From Akanthomyces muscarius (Eukaryota > Ascomycota > Sordariomycetes > Hypocreales > Cordycipitaceae), in contig NC_079241.1 in the NCBI RefSeq assembly GCF_028009165.1, positions 1,922,001 to 1,986,000 on the forward strand: a DNA stretch of 64,000 nt. The letters run 5' to 3'. How positions within the stretch are numbered: position 1 is the stretch's first letter; each line of letters begins with the position of its first letter. A model generated the notes under the pieces. That model had not been told where the DNA came from, did no database searches, and was given only the letters and a program-made list of their open reading frames with translations. Below, piece after piece: positions 21,196 through 31,675 of this stretch. The position numbers were made by a program, and so were the translations under genes.

Positions 21196-22974
21196 ATGAT
21201 GAATTGCTCAAGGCTCGCCTTCAGGCGAGGTGCCTCTCCATCTCTCCGCGCCACGGCGCAACGCCAATCTGCGCCATACTCGAATGCACGATTCACGCAG
21301 CCACCCCGTCGCCGTGGTGGCAAGCTGCTCGGCTTTGCCGCCGTCTTTGGAATCGCGGCCGCTGGCGCGTACTACTATCCACGCTTCATGGCAGCAGACG
21401 GCGCCGACGAGAACGCGCGACCAAAGGCCCAGCTGGAATTCGAACAGCCCCGCCAGAAGGCGACGTCTACGGAGGACTATCGCGACCTCCTCAGCTCTCA
21501 GCACGTTCAGGTCAAGAAGAGCCTCGAGCATCCTGGCGTCTACGCCTGGGGCTCCAATGCCGGCAAAGTCATCGACCCCGAATCGGACGAAAAGTACATC
21601 AAGCTTCCCCGACGCATCACATACTTTGATGACCAGCTGCTTCGCGACTTGAAGCTCACATTCGAGTTTGGCGCCGCCATCACGGAGGGTGGCGACTTGG
21701 TCCAGTGGGGTATTGGCTTCTCGCAGGCCGACCCCAAGCCCAGCCTCACTCTTCGTGGCAAGGACCTAGCCAAGATTGAAGTTTCGGCCGACCGCATCAT
21801 CGCTCTGTCGCGGAGTGGCAATGTATACTCTGTGCCAGCATCTCGAAACGACGTCGAAGGCGGTCTCAAGCCGGACGAGAAGAACGGCTGGTCACTCTGG
21901 AGTGCTCCTGGGAAAGCGGCGGTCAACTTCCGAGATCTCACTCCCGCTGGCTTAGCCTGGGGTGAGCGGGTCACTGATGTTAGAAGTGGCCTTGAGCACG
22001 CCCTCATCCTGACATCCAAGGGTCGCGTTTTTGCCGCAGCTTCCTCCGTAGCCTCCTATCCATCCAAGGGTCAGATGGGAATCCCGGGGCTGTCCTGGGA
22101 GACTCGCCCTGCTGGACCGTACGACCAGCCACAAGAAATCCAGGCGCTTTCTGGATTCCAGGTTACGCAAATCGCCGCCGGAGACCACCACTCCGCAGTT
22201 CTTGACAAGACGGGTCGCATCTTTGCCTTTGGTGACAACACCTTTGGCCAGCTGGGCTTTGAGTCCCAAGGGGTGCCTGTCAACTACACTCCTGGCATGG
22301 TCGCCGTCGACCGACTATATGCCAAGAGCGGCCTGGTGCCCAAAGCGACCTCTATCGCCGCCGGAGGCGTCAACACCTACTTCACTGTCGACGCTGAAGC
22401 GCCAAAGTCGCAAAGTGGCGGCGATGCCGCCCCGTCCAAGAGAATGCCACGCACCACGTCCGATCTCTGGGCCGCCGGTCAAGGCACCTACGGCACGCTG
22501 GGTACTGGAAGATGGACCCATGTTTCCACTGCTCCGACCAAGGTCAAGGGCCTGTCCGGCCTGTTCGAGTTTGACGAAAGCAAGAACCAGATGCGCCCTA
22601 TCAGACTCAAGGCGCTGCAGATTGGCACCACCCACTGCTCCGCCGTGATGGACAACGAGACAAGGACCAGTGCCTCTAGCAAGTCGTCCGTCAACGAGAC
22701 AAACTGGGGCTCCGATGTTTTGTTCTGGGGTGGCAACGAACACTACCAGCTAGGCACTGGAAAGCGCACGAACCTGAATGCGCCGACATACATTGGCCCT
22801 CTGGACGGTGGCGATGCCGACGCCGACAAGGGCAGAAAGGGCGAGGTGCACCGCCTGTGTCTCACGCCGAAGCAGACGGCGCGGTTAGGGGAGGATGGCA
22901 AGGGCAGGAAGGCGACGCTCGAGCAAAAGGTTGAGTGTGGCCGTTATGTAACGGGCGTGTATTCGGCTGTCTAA
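21196..22974 (+). CDS. FMP25: FMP25-like mitochondrial RCC1-repeat protein
   Basis: Fmp25 is an inner-membrane protein needed for assembly of respiratory complex III in yeast. Single exon, 592 residues. The N-terminus is a classic mitochondrial presequence (many Arg/Ser, no acid: CSRLAFRRGASPSLRATAQR), then a single hydrophobic segment (LGFAAVFGIAAAGAYYY, about residues 42-58). The rest carries RCC1-type beta-propeller blades: GVYAWGSNAGK, GRIFAFGDNTFGQLGF, DLWAAGQGTYGTLGTG and VLFWGGNEHYQLGTG. I chose the ATG pair at 21196/21199 because it places the presequence at the very N-terminus; an upstream ATG at 20995 would add 67 less convincing residues. Confidence 0.88.
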   Translation: MMNCSRLAFRRGASPSLRATAQRQSAPYSNARFTQPPRRRGGKLLGFAAVFGIAAAGAYYYPRFMAADGADENARPKAQLEFEQPRQKATSTEDYRDLLSSQHVQVKKSLEHPGVYAWGSNAGKVIDPESDEKYIKLPRRITYFDDQLLRDLKLTFEFGAAITEGGDLVQWGIGFSQADPKPSLTLRGKDLAKIEVSADRIIALSRSGNVYSVPASRNDVEGGLKPDEKNGWSLWSAPGKAAVNFRDLTPAGLAWGERVTDVRSGLEHALILTSKGRVFAAASSVASYPSKGQMGIPGLSWETRPAGPYDQPQEIQALSGFQVTQIAAGDHHSAVLDKTGRIFAFGDNTFGQLGFESQGVPVNYTPGMVAVDRLYAKSGLVPKATSIAAGGVNTYFTVDAEAPKSQSGGDAAPSKRMPRTTSDLWAAGQGTYGTLGTGRWTHVSTAPTKVKGLSGLFEFDESKNQMRPIRLKALQIGTTHCSAVMDNETRTSASSKSSVNETNWGSDVLFWGGNEHYQLGTGKRTNLNAPTYIGPLDGGDADADKGRKGEVHRLCLTPKQTARLGEDGKGRKATLEQKVECGRYVTGVYSAV

Positions 22975-23323
22975 ACCAGTCGCCGCGAAAACTGTCGCTG
23001 GGATACTGTAACAACTTGTACAAGACTCTGATGCCTGTGGCAGATACACGTCACACTCGGATCAAAGGACCTTTACTCTCTACATACTGTATTTTAATGA
23101 ATTTATACCCACCGTGTTTCTGAAACATAGGTCGCTCTGTTGTGTAACCCTTTGATGCGCATCCCAGCCATGCCTCATCCCGATATTCTGTATGTTGCTG
23201 CCTGGCCTTTTGCTACTCTTATTTGTCGCCAATACTATCACGTGGAGACATGTTAAAACCGCAACAACTCATTTCTCCATCCTACACTACCACCTTACGC
23301 ATAACGTCCATTTCCAGCTACAT
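22975..23323. other. Intergenic / leader of the kinase-like gene
   Basis: 3' flank of FMP25 and 5' flank of the next gene. An in-frame ATG at 23192 would extend the next protein by 44 residues with a hydrophobic start. Nothing else seen. Confidence 0.4.
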
Positions 23324-24394
23324 ATGCCGGACCTCTACTACCTCGAAGGAGTGTCTTATGGATGCGGAAATCCAACAAGTTTTGAAATCTACTGGAATGG
23401 CGCGAGAATGATTGTACATGTCCACCACAACCCTTCGCCTGATGCTGTCGAAAACGGCTTGATGGAGCGATTACACATTGGCATTTGCTCTAGCGGTGAT
23501 GAGAAGTTTGTGGATGAGGTTGAGGAGGAGATCCTCGACGTTATCGTGAAAGCCGGGGAAGCTCTGCTCAACAAGCTCGCCCCGCCTGACGCCGTGATTC
23601 CATCCGATCTTCATACAACGCTCTTCCCGCCACAATGTTCTTTCAGACTCGTCACTAAGCGCGATGAACTCCAGCTTCTTGTTCAAGGTACTTACTGCCT
23701 AAAAGCATATGCTTCGCCAAAATTGGGCTTCGAAGACGTGCTGGTTACCTCCCACGTACAGTTGCCAGAGCCTAAAATATCAACACACTTATTCGAGCTC
23801 GATGTAAAATGCTGCAGTTTACCAAGACATACAACCACAAACATAGAGATCGTCAAGAACCTCTTAAGAAACGGCCATGTCTCGCATGTCGCTGTGAACG
23901 GTGCTCACATGTGTGCCAAAGTTGGTATTGACCCGAAGGGGGGTTCGATGCAGAGGGAACTAGACTGTCTTGCTAAAATAACTGCGCATGCCACGGCATC
24001 CGCAATGCGCATTAATGTCCCGAAATTGTTAGGCTTGGTTGAATTGCCGAATAGTGGCAAAGTGATTGGTATCTTGGAGGAGCTGATTCCGGCGCGTGAA
24101 ACCCAAGAGCTAGCCACTTTGGCAAGAGTGGACGATATCTGCGCAATTCCGACGCAGCGAAGGGAGGCGTGGGCAAAGCAGATACAACAGACTATCAGCT
24201 GGTTGCACGGAATAGGCGTTGTATGGGGGGATGGAAAGGCGGACAATGTCCTTATTCATCCGGATACAGACGAAGCCTGGCTTGTCGATTTCGGCGGCAG
24301 CTGGACGCACGGATGGGTTGATAAGGAGTTGGCTGAAACAGTCGATGGTGATAATCAAGCTCTGCGGAAGATTTTAGATTTTTTGCAGGTCTGA
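23324..24394 (+). CDS. Fungal kinase-like protein with atypical catalytic loop
   Basis: Single exon, 356 residues from ATG 23324 (starting MPDLYYLEGVSYG). The N-terminal half is not recognised. The C-terminal half has protein-kinase-like elements: a candidate ATP-lysine in HMCAKVG, a catalytic loop reading HGIGVVWGDGKADNVLI where Asp303, Lys305 and Asn308 match the invariant D-x-K-x-x-N spacing of the kinase family but His-Arg before the Asp is replaced by Trp-Gly, and VDFGGS (Asp322) as the magnesium-binding DFG. The short C-terminal lobe ends soon after DFG with a W and acidic pattern typical of fungal-specific kinase-like proteins of unknown substrate. Catalytic residues are retained, so activity is possible. 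A longer form from ATG 23192 is open but its extra sequence looks noncoding. Confidence 0.75.
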   Translation: MPDLYYLEGVSYGCGNPTSFEIYWNGARMIVHVHHNPSPDAVENGLMERLHIGICSSGDEKFVDEVEEEILDVIVKAGEALLNKLAPPDAVIPSDLHTTLFPPQCSFRLVTKRDELQLLVQGTYCLKAYASPKLGFEDVLVTSHVQLPEPKISTHLFELDVKCCSLPRHTTTNIEIVKNLLRNGHVSHVAVNGAHMCAKVGIDPKGGSMQRELDCLAKITAHATASAMRINVPKLLGLVELPNSGKVIGILEELIPARETQELATLARVDDICAIPTQRREAWAKQIQQTISWLHGIGVVWGDGKADNVLIHPDTDEAWLVDFGGSWTHGWVDKELAETVDGDNQALRKILDFLQV

Positions 24395-25085
24395 TCCCTG
24401 ATCTCATTGGAAGGCCAACAGTTGGGCCGATCATAGTTGGGCCGCTGAGAAGCGCGCTGCAATGTTGGCTGAGATGAACGGTAGCTTCACAACAGGTGAC
24501 TAGCTCGCAGCAGATGCAATAAAAGTGCATAATAGGAGTCAAATCAGGCAAATATTTGCTCGTGCTAGCAAGGTCGGTGGCGAGCGTGCGTCTCAGCGCT
24601 GCGCAGAGAGAAGCCGGGAAGCCGAGCTGGGCACGAGGCTGTCACGCGTTGGTGTTACTGGGCTTCATCTCAATCCGCCCACATATCTGACATGATCAGC
24701 GCTGTGTAGACTGTGAGCTGACCATGTAACCATGCCGTGCATAGTGGTACTGGTGGTGCCCAATATGATGAGGCGGTCCAGCGGCGCACCAAACGCTGCC
24801 CAGCGCTAACCTGCGACTCACAGTACGCAGCGTCACGTCACCTTCTTATATTAGGCTCGAAGCATCCACCCAGATTTTCTAGCGACCCGAGTGGGCGGTT
24901 CTGCAGCATCGTCTTTTTCCTCGTGATATCCACTCTTGCTGTAAGGGCGAAAGCAAGGATAACCTCGTCTCGCAGCAGCTCTCCTTTTCTCCTTCCATTC
25001 GCAGGACTTGTCCAGCAACAGCCCCTCGATTCGCCGTCTAGTGCGACACTGAACCAACTGCGAACCGAGCGCTGATCGACCGCGT
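24395..25085. other. Intergenic region, no supported gene
   Basis: 3' flank of the kinase-like gene and promoter region of the tyrosine phosphatase. No motif or RNA recognised. Confidence 0.45.
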
Positions 25086-26666
25086 ATGCGCCTGTCGGGC
25101 AGCACCCATCAAATCGCCAAGAAGCTCCTTTATTCACCATCGGGCCAGATTCGACCCAGGCACTCTACACTTTCCCAAAATATGGACAAGATACCTATAC
25201 ACAAACTGCGGCGCAAGCCGAAACCTCCGGCCATCGAAACCTCGATCGATCGCAACCCGACAAACACGACTGTACATCTCGCTGCTGAGGACGCTGCGGC
25301 TCCCAGGCTCAGCAAGTCGCCCAGTTTCCCACGAATGTCGCCATTTCGACGACTGCGCGGGGGTAATAAACGGGCGAGAAGCTGCTCCCCAGCAGCCAGC
25401 CAGCTGAACGAGCCTACTGCAGCAGTTGTCAGCAACGGCACCAATTCCACAAACGAGCAGGGCGAGGAATCGAGGCTGAAATTAATACCTGCCTTTCTTA
25501 CACAGAGTGACGAGGGTAAGCTTGACGCGATGAAGAGCCTCGACACGAATCGCCGTCCTGGCCAAACTAACAAGCAAATAGAGCTCATACAACGATTCCA
25601 GGAAATACAACAGATAGAGGGCGACCGAAGACCGCCAACCACACGCCCTATCGACGAAACGGCAAGATGGTACCTTTATGAAAGTGGAAGTGGCCCGGGG
25701 AAAAGTTTCGCGGATCGTTACAATAATATTAGGCCATGGAGCCATAATCGCGTCAAGCTCGACGTCCCGGAGGGTACAAGCGACTACGTCAACGCATCGC
25801 CAATCTCTGTACCGGCGTCGAACGAAGATGCGCCTACATATAAATACGTTGCCATGCAAGGGCCAACAGTGTCGTCATTCGACTCTGTGTGGCGCATGGT
25901 GGCCGAGAACACGACGTCGACAGCCGTCATCGTCCAGCTGACCACCATGTTTGAGGGGGAGCAGCCGAAATGCGCGCAGTACTTTCCGTTCAGCGACCTG
26001 GACCCTACGTGGGAGCTCAATACCGAGGACGCGTGGGGCGACGGCTGGACGGCGACGCTCACATACGAGTCGACCGAGGCGCTCTGCGATGGCGCCATTG
26101 AGCGGCGCAAGTTCCTCCTGCACGTCGAGGGCGAGGAGGAGCCGCACACCGTCTGGCACTTGTTCTACCTGCGATGGCCCGACTTTGGCGTCCCCGCGCT
26201 GACGGATGTGCAAAGCTTTTTCGAGCTTATGAAGATGTCGCGCGAGCACGCCACCGAGGTGGACGAGCCGCGCTTTATCCACTGCAGCGCTGGGGTCGGC
26301 CGCACGGGCACATTCATTTGTCTGGAGCATCTGATGCGGGAGCTCGCGATGGGCGCCTTGGACGCCGTGGACCCCCAGGACGCGGACGCGGACCCAGTGT
26401 ACGAGACGGTGGACGCGCTGCGCCAGCAGCGCAAGTTCATGGTGCAGAGCCAGTCGCAGTACCTGTTCATCTACCAGGTGATGCGCAAGCTCTGGGCCGA
26501 AAAGTACGGCCTGGAGGAGGACGACGAGGTGGCGCGAAGCAGCGGCAGCATCGGGCAGCCTGCGCTCAAGAGGCTCGAGATGGCAGCGGACCCGGCGGCG
26601 CTGGAGGAGATGGCGAGCAACAGCAGCCAAATCTCGGAGGGAGGAGCAAGCCTGGATCCGGCTTAA
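25086..26666 (+). CDS. Classical protein tyrosine phosphatase
   Basis: Dephosphorylates phosphotyrosine in signalling proteins. Single exon; 526 residues from ATG 25086, or 494 from ATG 25182 (MDKIPIHKLRRKPKPP), which I consider equally likely. The first about 185 residues are disordered and basic/Ser-rich. The PTP domain follows: NRYNNI-type motif (DRYNNIRPW), DYVNASPI, the YVAMQGP substrate-recognition block, the WPD loop (LRWPDFGVP) with its general-acid Asp, the P-loop HCSAGVGRTG with nucleophilic Cys (residue 400 in the long form), and a Q-loop in RKFMVQSQSQY. All catalytic elements are intact. Related to yeast Ptp1 and fission-yeast Pyp types, which act on MAP kinases; I cannot say which. 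Confidence 0.9.
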   Translation: MRLSGSTHQIAKKLLYSPSGQIRPRHSTLSQNMDKIPIHKLRRKPKPPAIETSIDRNPTNTTVHLAAEDAAAPRLSKSPSFPRMSPFRRLRGGNKRARSCSPAASQLNEPTAAVVSNGTNSTNEQGEESRLKLIPAFLTQSDEGKLDAMKSLDTNRRPGQTNKQIELIQRFQEIQQIEGDRRPPTTRPIDETARWYLYESGSGPGKSFADRYNNIRPWSHNRVKLDVPEGTSDYVNASPISVPASNEDAPTYKYVAMQGPTVSSFDSVWRMVAENTTSTAVIVQLTTMFEGEQPKCAQYFPFSDLDPTWELNTEDAWGDGWTATLTYESTEALCDGAIERRKFLLHVEGEEEPHTVWHLFYLRWPDFGVPALTDVQSFFELMKMSREHATEVDEPRFIHCSAGVGRTGTFICLEHLMRELAMGALDAVDPQDADADPVYETVDALRQQRKFMVQSQSQYLFIYQVMRKLWAEKYGLEEDDEVARSSGSIGQPALKRLEMAADPAALEEMASNSSQISEGGASLDPA

Positions 26667-27065
26667 GGTTGGCATCTCTTGCGTGACTAATGAGGGAATC
26701 TTTTACTGTCTCGAGACAGCCCAGTGTACGATTAGCCAACGAAGCTGCTCAAAAGTCCATGTCATTATATCATTGCTAAAGGCATGCATAATTCGGAGTG
26801 GTATATATAGAATACGCCAGCTCGCAAGAGCAAAATACAGTAATCAGCCACGTCAAGTACCAAACATTATGCAGGACAGTGAAAGTTTATACAATGTGTT
26901 ATTATATATCTCGGTAAATACATCTCAAAAACAATCTACGAAAACCAAAGTCCAATTTCCCGTTTTCTTTCTGCCTGGAACAGAGTATTACATCCCTTCT
27001 CTTTACGGACTCTATTCCTTTTCTGTCTTTCTTTCTTCATGCGTTTCTGGCTTTTCTTTCGCAGA
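26667..27065. other. Intergenic region between convergent genes
   Basis: 3' flanks of the phosphatase and the surface protein, moderately AT-rich. Nothing else seen. Confidence 0.4.
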
Positions 27066-29990
27066 TCACGCGGGTCGAGTGATGATGAGCGTCACCGTCT
27101 CACGACTCGTCACCGTCTCTCGGCTCGTCACCGTCTGCGTCACCGTGTACACCACCGTCGGCAAGCCGTTGGCCATCTTTGTCGTGGGTGCCGGCGCCAC
27201 GCCCGTGGCCGCCTCGCTCGCGACGACGATGTTTGTCTTGGCGCTGCTGAGCGGCGTCGGCGTCAGCGGCCGCCCGCTCTCGTCGATGGGGACAATGACG
27301 TTCTTCGTGGGCGCGGGGGGTGTGGTCTGCTGCGGCGCCGGGAGGGGGAGCGTCTGGGTGATGACGACTTCGTCGCCGGACCTGTACTCGCGCGACGAGG
27401 AGGAAGAGGCAAGAGGAGGAGGCGGTGGCGGTGAGGAAGATGTGGTCGGCACGGGTGGTGATGGCGGCGGCGGCGGAGGAGGAGGAGGAGGAGACGATGT
27501 AGATGTGGGTGGTGGTGGCGATGATGTGGAGGGCCGAGGTACGGTGATGCGGGTTGTCATTGTGCTGGTTGACGTGACGACGGTCGTCTCCTCAGAAGCT
27601 GTAGATGTGGTTGACGGTGTTGAGGGCGCGGCGACAGGCTGGGATGTGGTTGTTGTTGGCGTCGGTGTCGGTGAGATCGTGCTCGAAGTCGGCTCTACGA
27701 CCTTGGACACCGACTGCGTAACAGTGAGAGTCGAAGACGAAGACGGCGACGATGACAAAGGCGCCGTCGCCGCCGGGGTCGACGACGCGCCGCCCCCGTT
27801 GAGCACCTGCAGCGCCTTGTCCGGGTCGCTGCACCCAATCACGACGCCGTCCGTGTTGGCCATGGGCAACGCCACGCAAATCTGCACGCCGTCGCACGGC
27901 ACCGTCTGGTACTTGCCGGCGCCGGCGCACACGCCCTGCGTGCGCGGCCCGAGGCAGGCGACCTTGCCGGGCACGCACGGCGAGTCGGGCGTCAGCGCGG
28001 CAAAGGCCCCGTTGAGCTGCTTGGCGTAGGCGAGGTTGTTCTGGTAGACGGCGGGCGGGACGGCGGAGCTCTGCGTCGGCAGCGGGCCGATGCTGACGGC
28101 GGGGAGGTTGGTGTCGAGGCCGGCCGTGGGGGTGAGCGACACGGGCGGCTTGAAGGAGGCGGTGGGCGTTGTGCTGGTGGCGGAGGAGGAGGGGGATGGG
28201 GTAGTAGCACTGCTGGGAGGAAGCGTGCTGGACGAGGGCGACGAAGTGCTCAGGCTGGAGGAGGTAGTGCTGGTTGTCACCAGTGTACTGGATGGAGACG
28301 TCGAGCTTGTGGAGCTCGTGCTGGTTGTCACCAGTGTGCTAGATGATGGCGACGAAGACGTCAGGTCGGAGGAAGTTGTGCTGGTTGCAACCAGCGTGCT
28401 GGACGAAGGCGCCGAAGTGCTCAGACTAGCCGAGGTTGTGCTGGTCGTCACCAGCGTACTTGATGAAGACGTCAGACCCGTGGAAGTCGTGCTGGTTGTG
28501 ACCAATGTGCTGGAGGATAGCGGCGAAGACGTCAGGTCGGAAGAGCTTGTGCTAGCTGTGCTGGAGGAAGGAAGCGGATAAGGTATACTGGTGGAAGTCG
28601 TGCCCGTTGCCACGAGTGTGCTGCTGGTGGCCGTCTCTGAAGGTGTTGAGATTGCGCCCGAAGAAGACGATGGGATTACACTAGAGCTTGTTTCTGACGG
28701 GGATGCGCTGGCTGAGCTACCAGTTGACGGCGTCGAGCTCGGGAGAGAAGCCGCAGGAGTGGACCCTGTGTTAGCCGCTGTAGTCGAGCTCGAGGAAATG
28801 ATAAACGAGTCAGTAGGCACGGGCACAGACGCAGGGCTCGTAGTTACGGATGTAGACAGCGTCGAGCTCAAACTTGGCTCTGATGAGGCGGTGGGGGTGA
28901 GGCTCGACGGAGAAGACAAAGGACTGCCGCTGGACGCGACTCCGGAAGTCGGCGTAGCAAGAGACGAAGAGGACTCTGAGCTTGGAGTTGTCGAGCTGCC
29001 TCCGGTGGGCGCTATGCTAGATCCTGTGGCTGAGCTAGAGCTGGTGCCCGTCGTTGTACTGGGCGTCGCGGATTCTGAGCTTGGTGTCTGAGAAGAAGGC
29101 AAAGACGCAGTCGAAGAGGACAGGCTTGTGGAAACTGGGCTTGTCGAGCTCGGCGCAAGAGTGGAACTCGGGCTGGCATCGGGCGTGGTAGAGGGGACTG
29201 TCGGGACAGGGCTGGAGCTCACTGGCGACGAAGTTGACGCCAAGCCAGACGAGACGGCCGACGAGGACGGAATCTGAGACGGAGACGAAGAGCTCTCGGC
29301 AGATGTGGCAGTCGGGGTTGAGACGGGCGTGGTCGGGGTCTCACTCGTGAGGGACGAGGTCGGTGTTGTCGCAGAAGGGGTCTCGGTGGAAGACGACGAC
29401 GGCTGCGCAGTCGTGAGAGATGTCTCTGCACCGGTAGTGGAGGGCTGGATCGAGCTCGACGGGCTGTCTCCAGGAGCAGACGAGCTGCTCACTGGCGTCG
29501 GGCTACTATGAGTGGAAGCAGAGGGCGACGACGAGGGCGTCGAAGCCGTCGGTGTTGTTGCTGAATCCGTCGAGTCAGGGATAGGAACCACCTGATTTGA
29601 CGTGATGGGGGCATCCTTGAGAGTCGTTGTCGACGACAAGAACAGCGAGCTTGGGAAAGAGATGGTGGACCCGGAGACGGTCGTGAGATCGGGTCGCGGG
29701 GCCGTCACGGGAGGTTCTTCTCCCGAACTGATTATCGGAAAATACGTTAGATGTCTTTTGATGTTCTTGGCGGGCTTTCGGTCATTTACGTACGCAGATG
29801 TGTCCTCGGCGGCTGAGGCCGCAGCTGAGCGTGGAATCCTGTGTATCGTTGTTAGTCACGTTGCACTCGGGAGCTATTCATGCACAGAGTTTAAAACACA
29901 CCATTTGTTGAACCGGCCAAGAGGACCAGCCGCGGCCGGTTCAAGAATGCCAAACACGCATAGGACAGAGATTGCCAAGGGGAATCTCAT
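27066..29990 (-). CDS. Secreted Ser/Thr-rich surface protein with CBM19-like module
   Basis: Three exons: 29990-29902, 29838-29794 and 29727-27066, in phase, 931 residues. Exon 1 encodes a signal peptide (MRFPLAISVLCVFGILEPAAA). Residues about 50-540 are almost entirely Ser, Thr, Pro and Ala, as expected for a heavily O-mannosylated stalk, with repeated STLVTTSTTS units between about 28240 and 28530. Around residues 565-645 a four-to-six-Cys segment (SPCVPGKVACLG, QGVCAGAGKY, VPCDGVQICVALP, VIGCS) resembles the chitin-binding CBM19 modules attached to fungal chitinases. A poly-Pro stretch and a Thr/Val-rich tail follow. I see no catalytic domain and no hydrophobic GPI-type tail, so cell-wall association would be through the CBM or glycans. 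Role as adhesin or wall protein is inference. Confidence 0.78.
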
Positions 29991-31369
29991 CGCAATCGTT
30001 CGGCGAGCGCGAGAGAGAGCAAAGGCGTTTCGTGTAGTAGGTAGGAGATTTGAATCTCAGAATATAAATCGGTCGCGGGTGCGATTATCGTCGTGTTAAA
30101 AAGTGAGCGGTGTTTTGCGTTGTTTGGCGAGTATGTATCTATGTTCGGTATGAAGCAGGAGAAGAGTATGGACGAGCAAGAAACGAAAAGACAAGAGCTG
30201 TGAAGGAGAGAAAAGGTAGACAAGCAGCAGGACTGGACAGGGCAAACAAGAGACTGGCAGCGGCGGTGCTGGGCTTACAGCAACGACAAAGATGCGGAGC
30301 AGCGAAAAGCAGTGAATGAAGGCAGTGAAAAGGGAGCAGAAGCGACAAACGACAAATAATGATATTTCTTCTTTTGTAAAGATGAGAACAAGAAAAGGAC
30401 AGTCGAGGGACAAAGGAAAAAAAGAACGTGCTAGTTGAACAATGGGTGGTGATGGGTGTAAGTGGGCGTGACGAAAGAGAAAGAGAGAGACGAGGTGGGG
30501 GTGGAACAGGAGACTGGCCTATCTATACTCGCGCGGTTTTGAAGAGATGCAAGCCACTGATCTTGGGTATTGCAGAAGAGCACCAGACGACAGGGTCAAG
30601 GACGAATCGAGACCGACGTCCTCTCCGGCCTCGGCTGGTGTCTGCGCGTCCAGTGAATACGGGGGGGCTGTGGCCGGGTATATCGGCCGTGCAGCCAGCC
30701 CCAGCTCCGACATTTAAAATAGAAGTAAAATGAATTAAAAAAAAACCCCCCAAGACTCTGAGAGTTTGTAACGGGAAATTTTCACCTAGCGCTCTGTTCA
30801 ACGGCCAAGCCTTCAACCATCCAAGCAGGGCAGCATGTCTCTCCACCAAAACTCCGGGCGGCTACTGTGGTGTCGCAGCTTTGGCGCCGTCGTGGCCAAT
30901 CGCTGCGACTCCACCACCTGCAGTGTCCGTCGCAGGTTTAGATCGCCGAGGCGCGTAGGACTGGGCATCCTACGGCAAGGAGACCAAAATAAATTTAGAC
31001 TAGTAGGGGCATCTCCGTGTGTGGATACTGCATCTTATTTTTGTCGAATTAATTGGGCTTTGCTTCGTTGCAGATGGTCAGGCTTGTCATGGCCAGCTTC
31101 CCCAACACCAATAGCTTGCACCCTGCAGTCCTTGACTTCCGGCCGGTTTCTGACTGCTTCCGATGTCGACGTGGTCTAGAACAGTCTACAACATTTCTTT
31201 TCATTGTATTTTTATTAGCAAAACCTCGCCACCCTTGCAGTCAGGATCCCTGCAAGCGTCAAATTCATGCTTGACGCTCGTCACACTGCAAACCGCTGCA
31301 GCGTTGAGTCCCAAGTTTCACGGCATCTGACACTCAAGTCCTGCAATTATCATAGTATACAAAAAAAGT
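29991..31369. other. Intergenic region, no supported gene
   Basis: About 1.4 kb holding the promoter of the surface protein (left part, purine-rich on the plus strand near 30150-30520). Several frames are open, but none has a motif or convincing start. Confidence 0.45.
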
Positions 31370-31621
31370 CTATCGTACATCTGTCCTCTCTGGTCTATAT
31401 GTACATTTCTTCCACAGTGGATGGGTATCAGATTCCAACATCATACATCTAACCGCTCTGCGCCTTCTCCCAAACAGCTCGCGCCTTGTCACGATGACGC
31501 CACAAACCCAAGGCCGCGGCCACGAGTGTGCACTAATCTCGACTTTTCCCTCGCCTGAAACGAGCATATCTCCCGTATTTCTGTCCCGGAAATAGTACCG
31601 CTTTCCAAACGGCCGCGTCAT
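31370..31621 (-). CDS. Short coding-like frame, possible last exon of the PPR-like gene
   Basis: From ATG 31621 an 83-residue basic frame (TRPFGKRYYFRDRNTGDML, then REL FGRRRR) looks protein-like but is unrecognised. It lies in the same frame as the larger gene above it. A 66-nt GT...AG intron, from the GTTGAC at about 31690 to the GCTAG before GTGGAAATG, would join them with both ends in phase 0 and remove the two intervening stops. Equally it could be an independent small gene or noncoding. No family is known to me. Confidence 0.3.
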   Translation of the reverse strand: MTRPFGKRYYFRDRNTGDMLVSGEGKVEISAHSWPRPWVCGVIVTRRELFGRRRRAVRCMMLESDTHPLWKKCTYRPERTDVR

Positions 31622-31675
31622 TTCCACCTAGCATTGTGACTCCTGGGCTTGACCCGGACCTTTGGAGTCTGACGC

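Noticed and set aside
26683..28029. Plus-strand open frame opposite the surface protein
   Set aside because: It is the complement of a Ser/Thr/Pro-rich repeat region; Gly/Val/Asp runs are mirror products.
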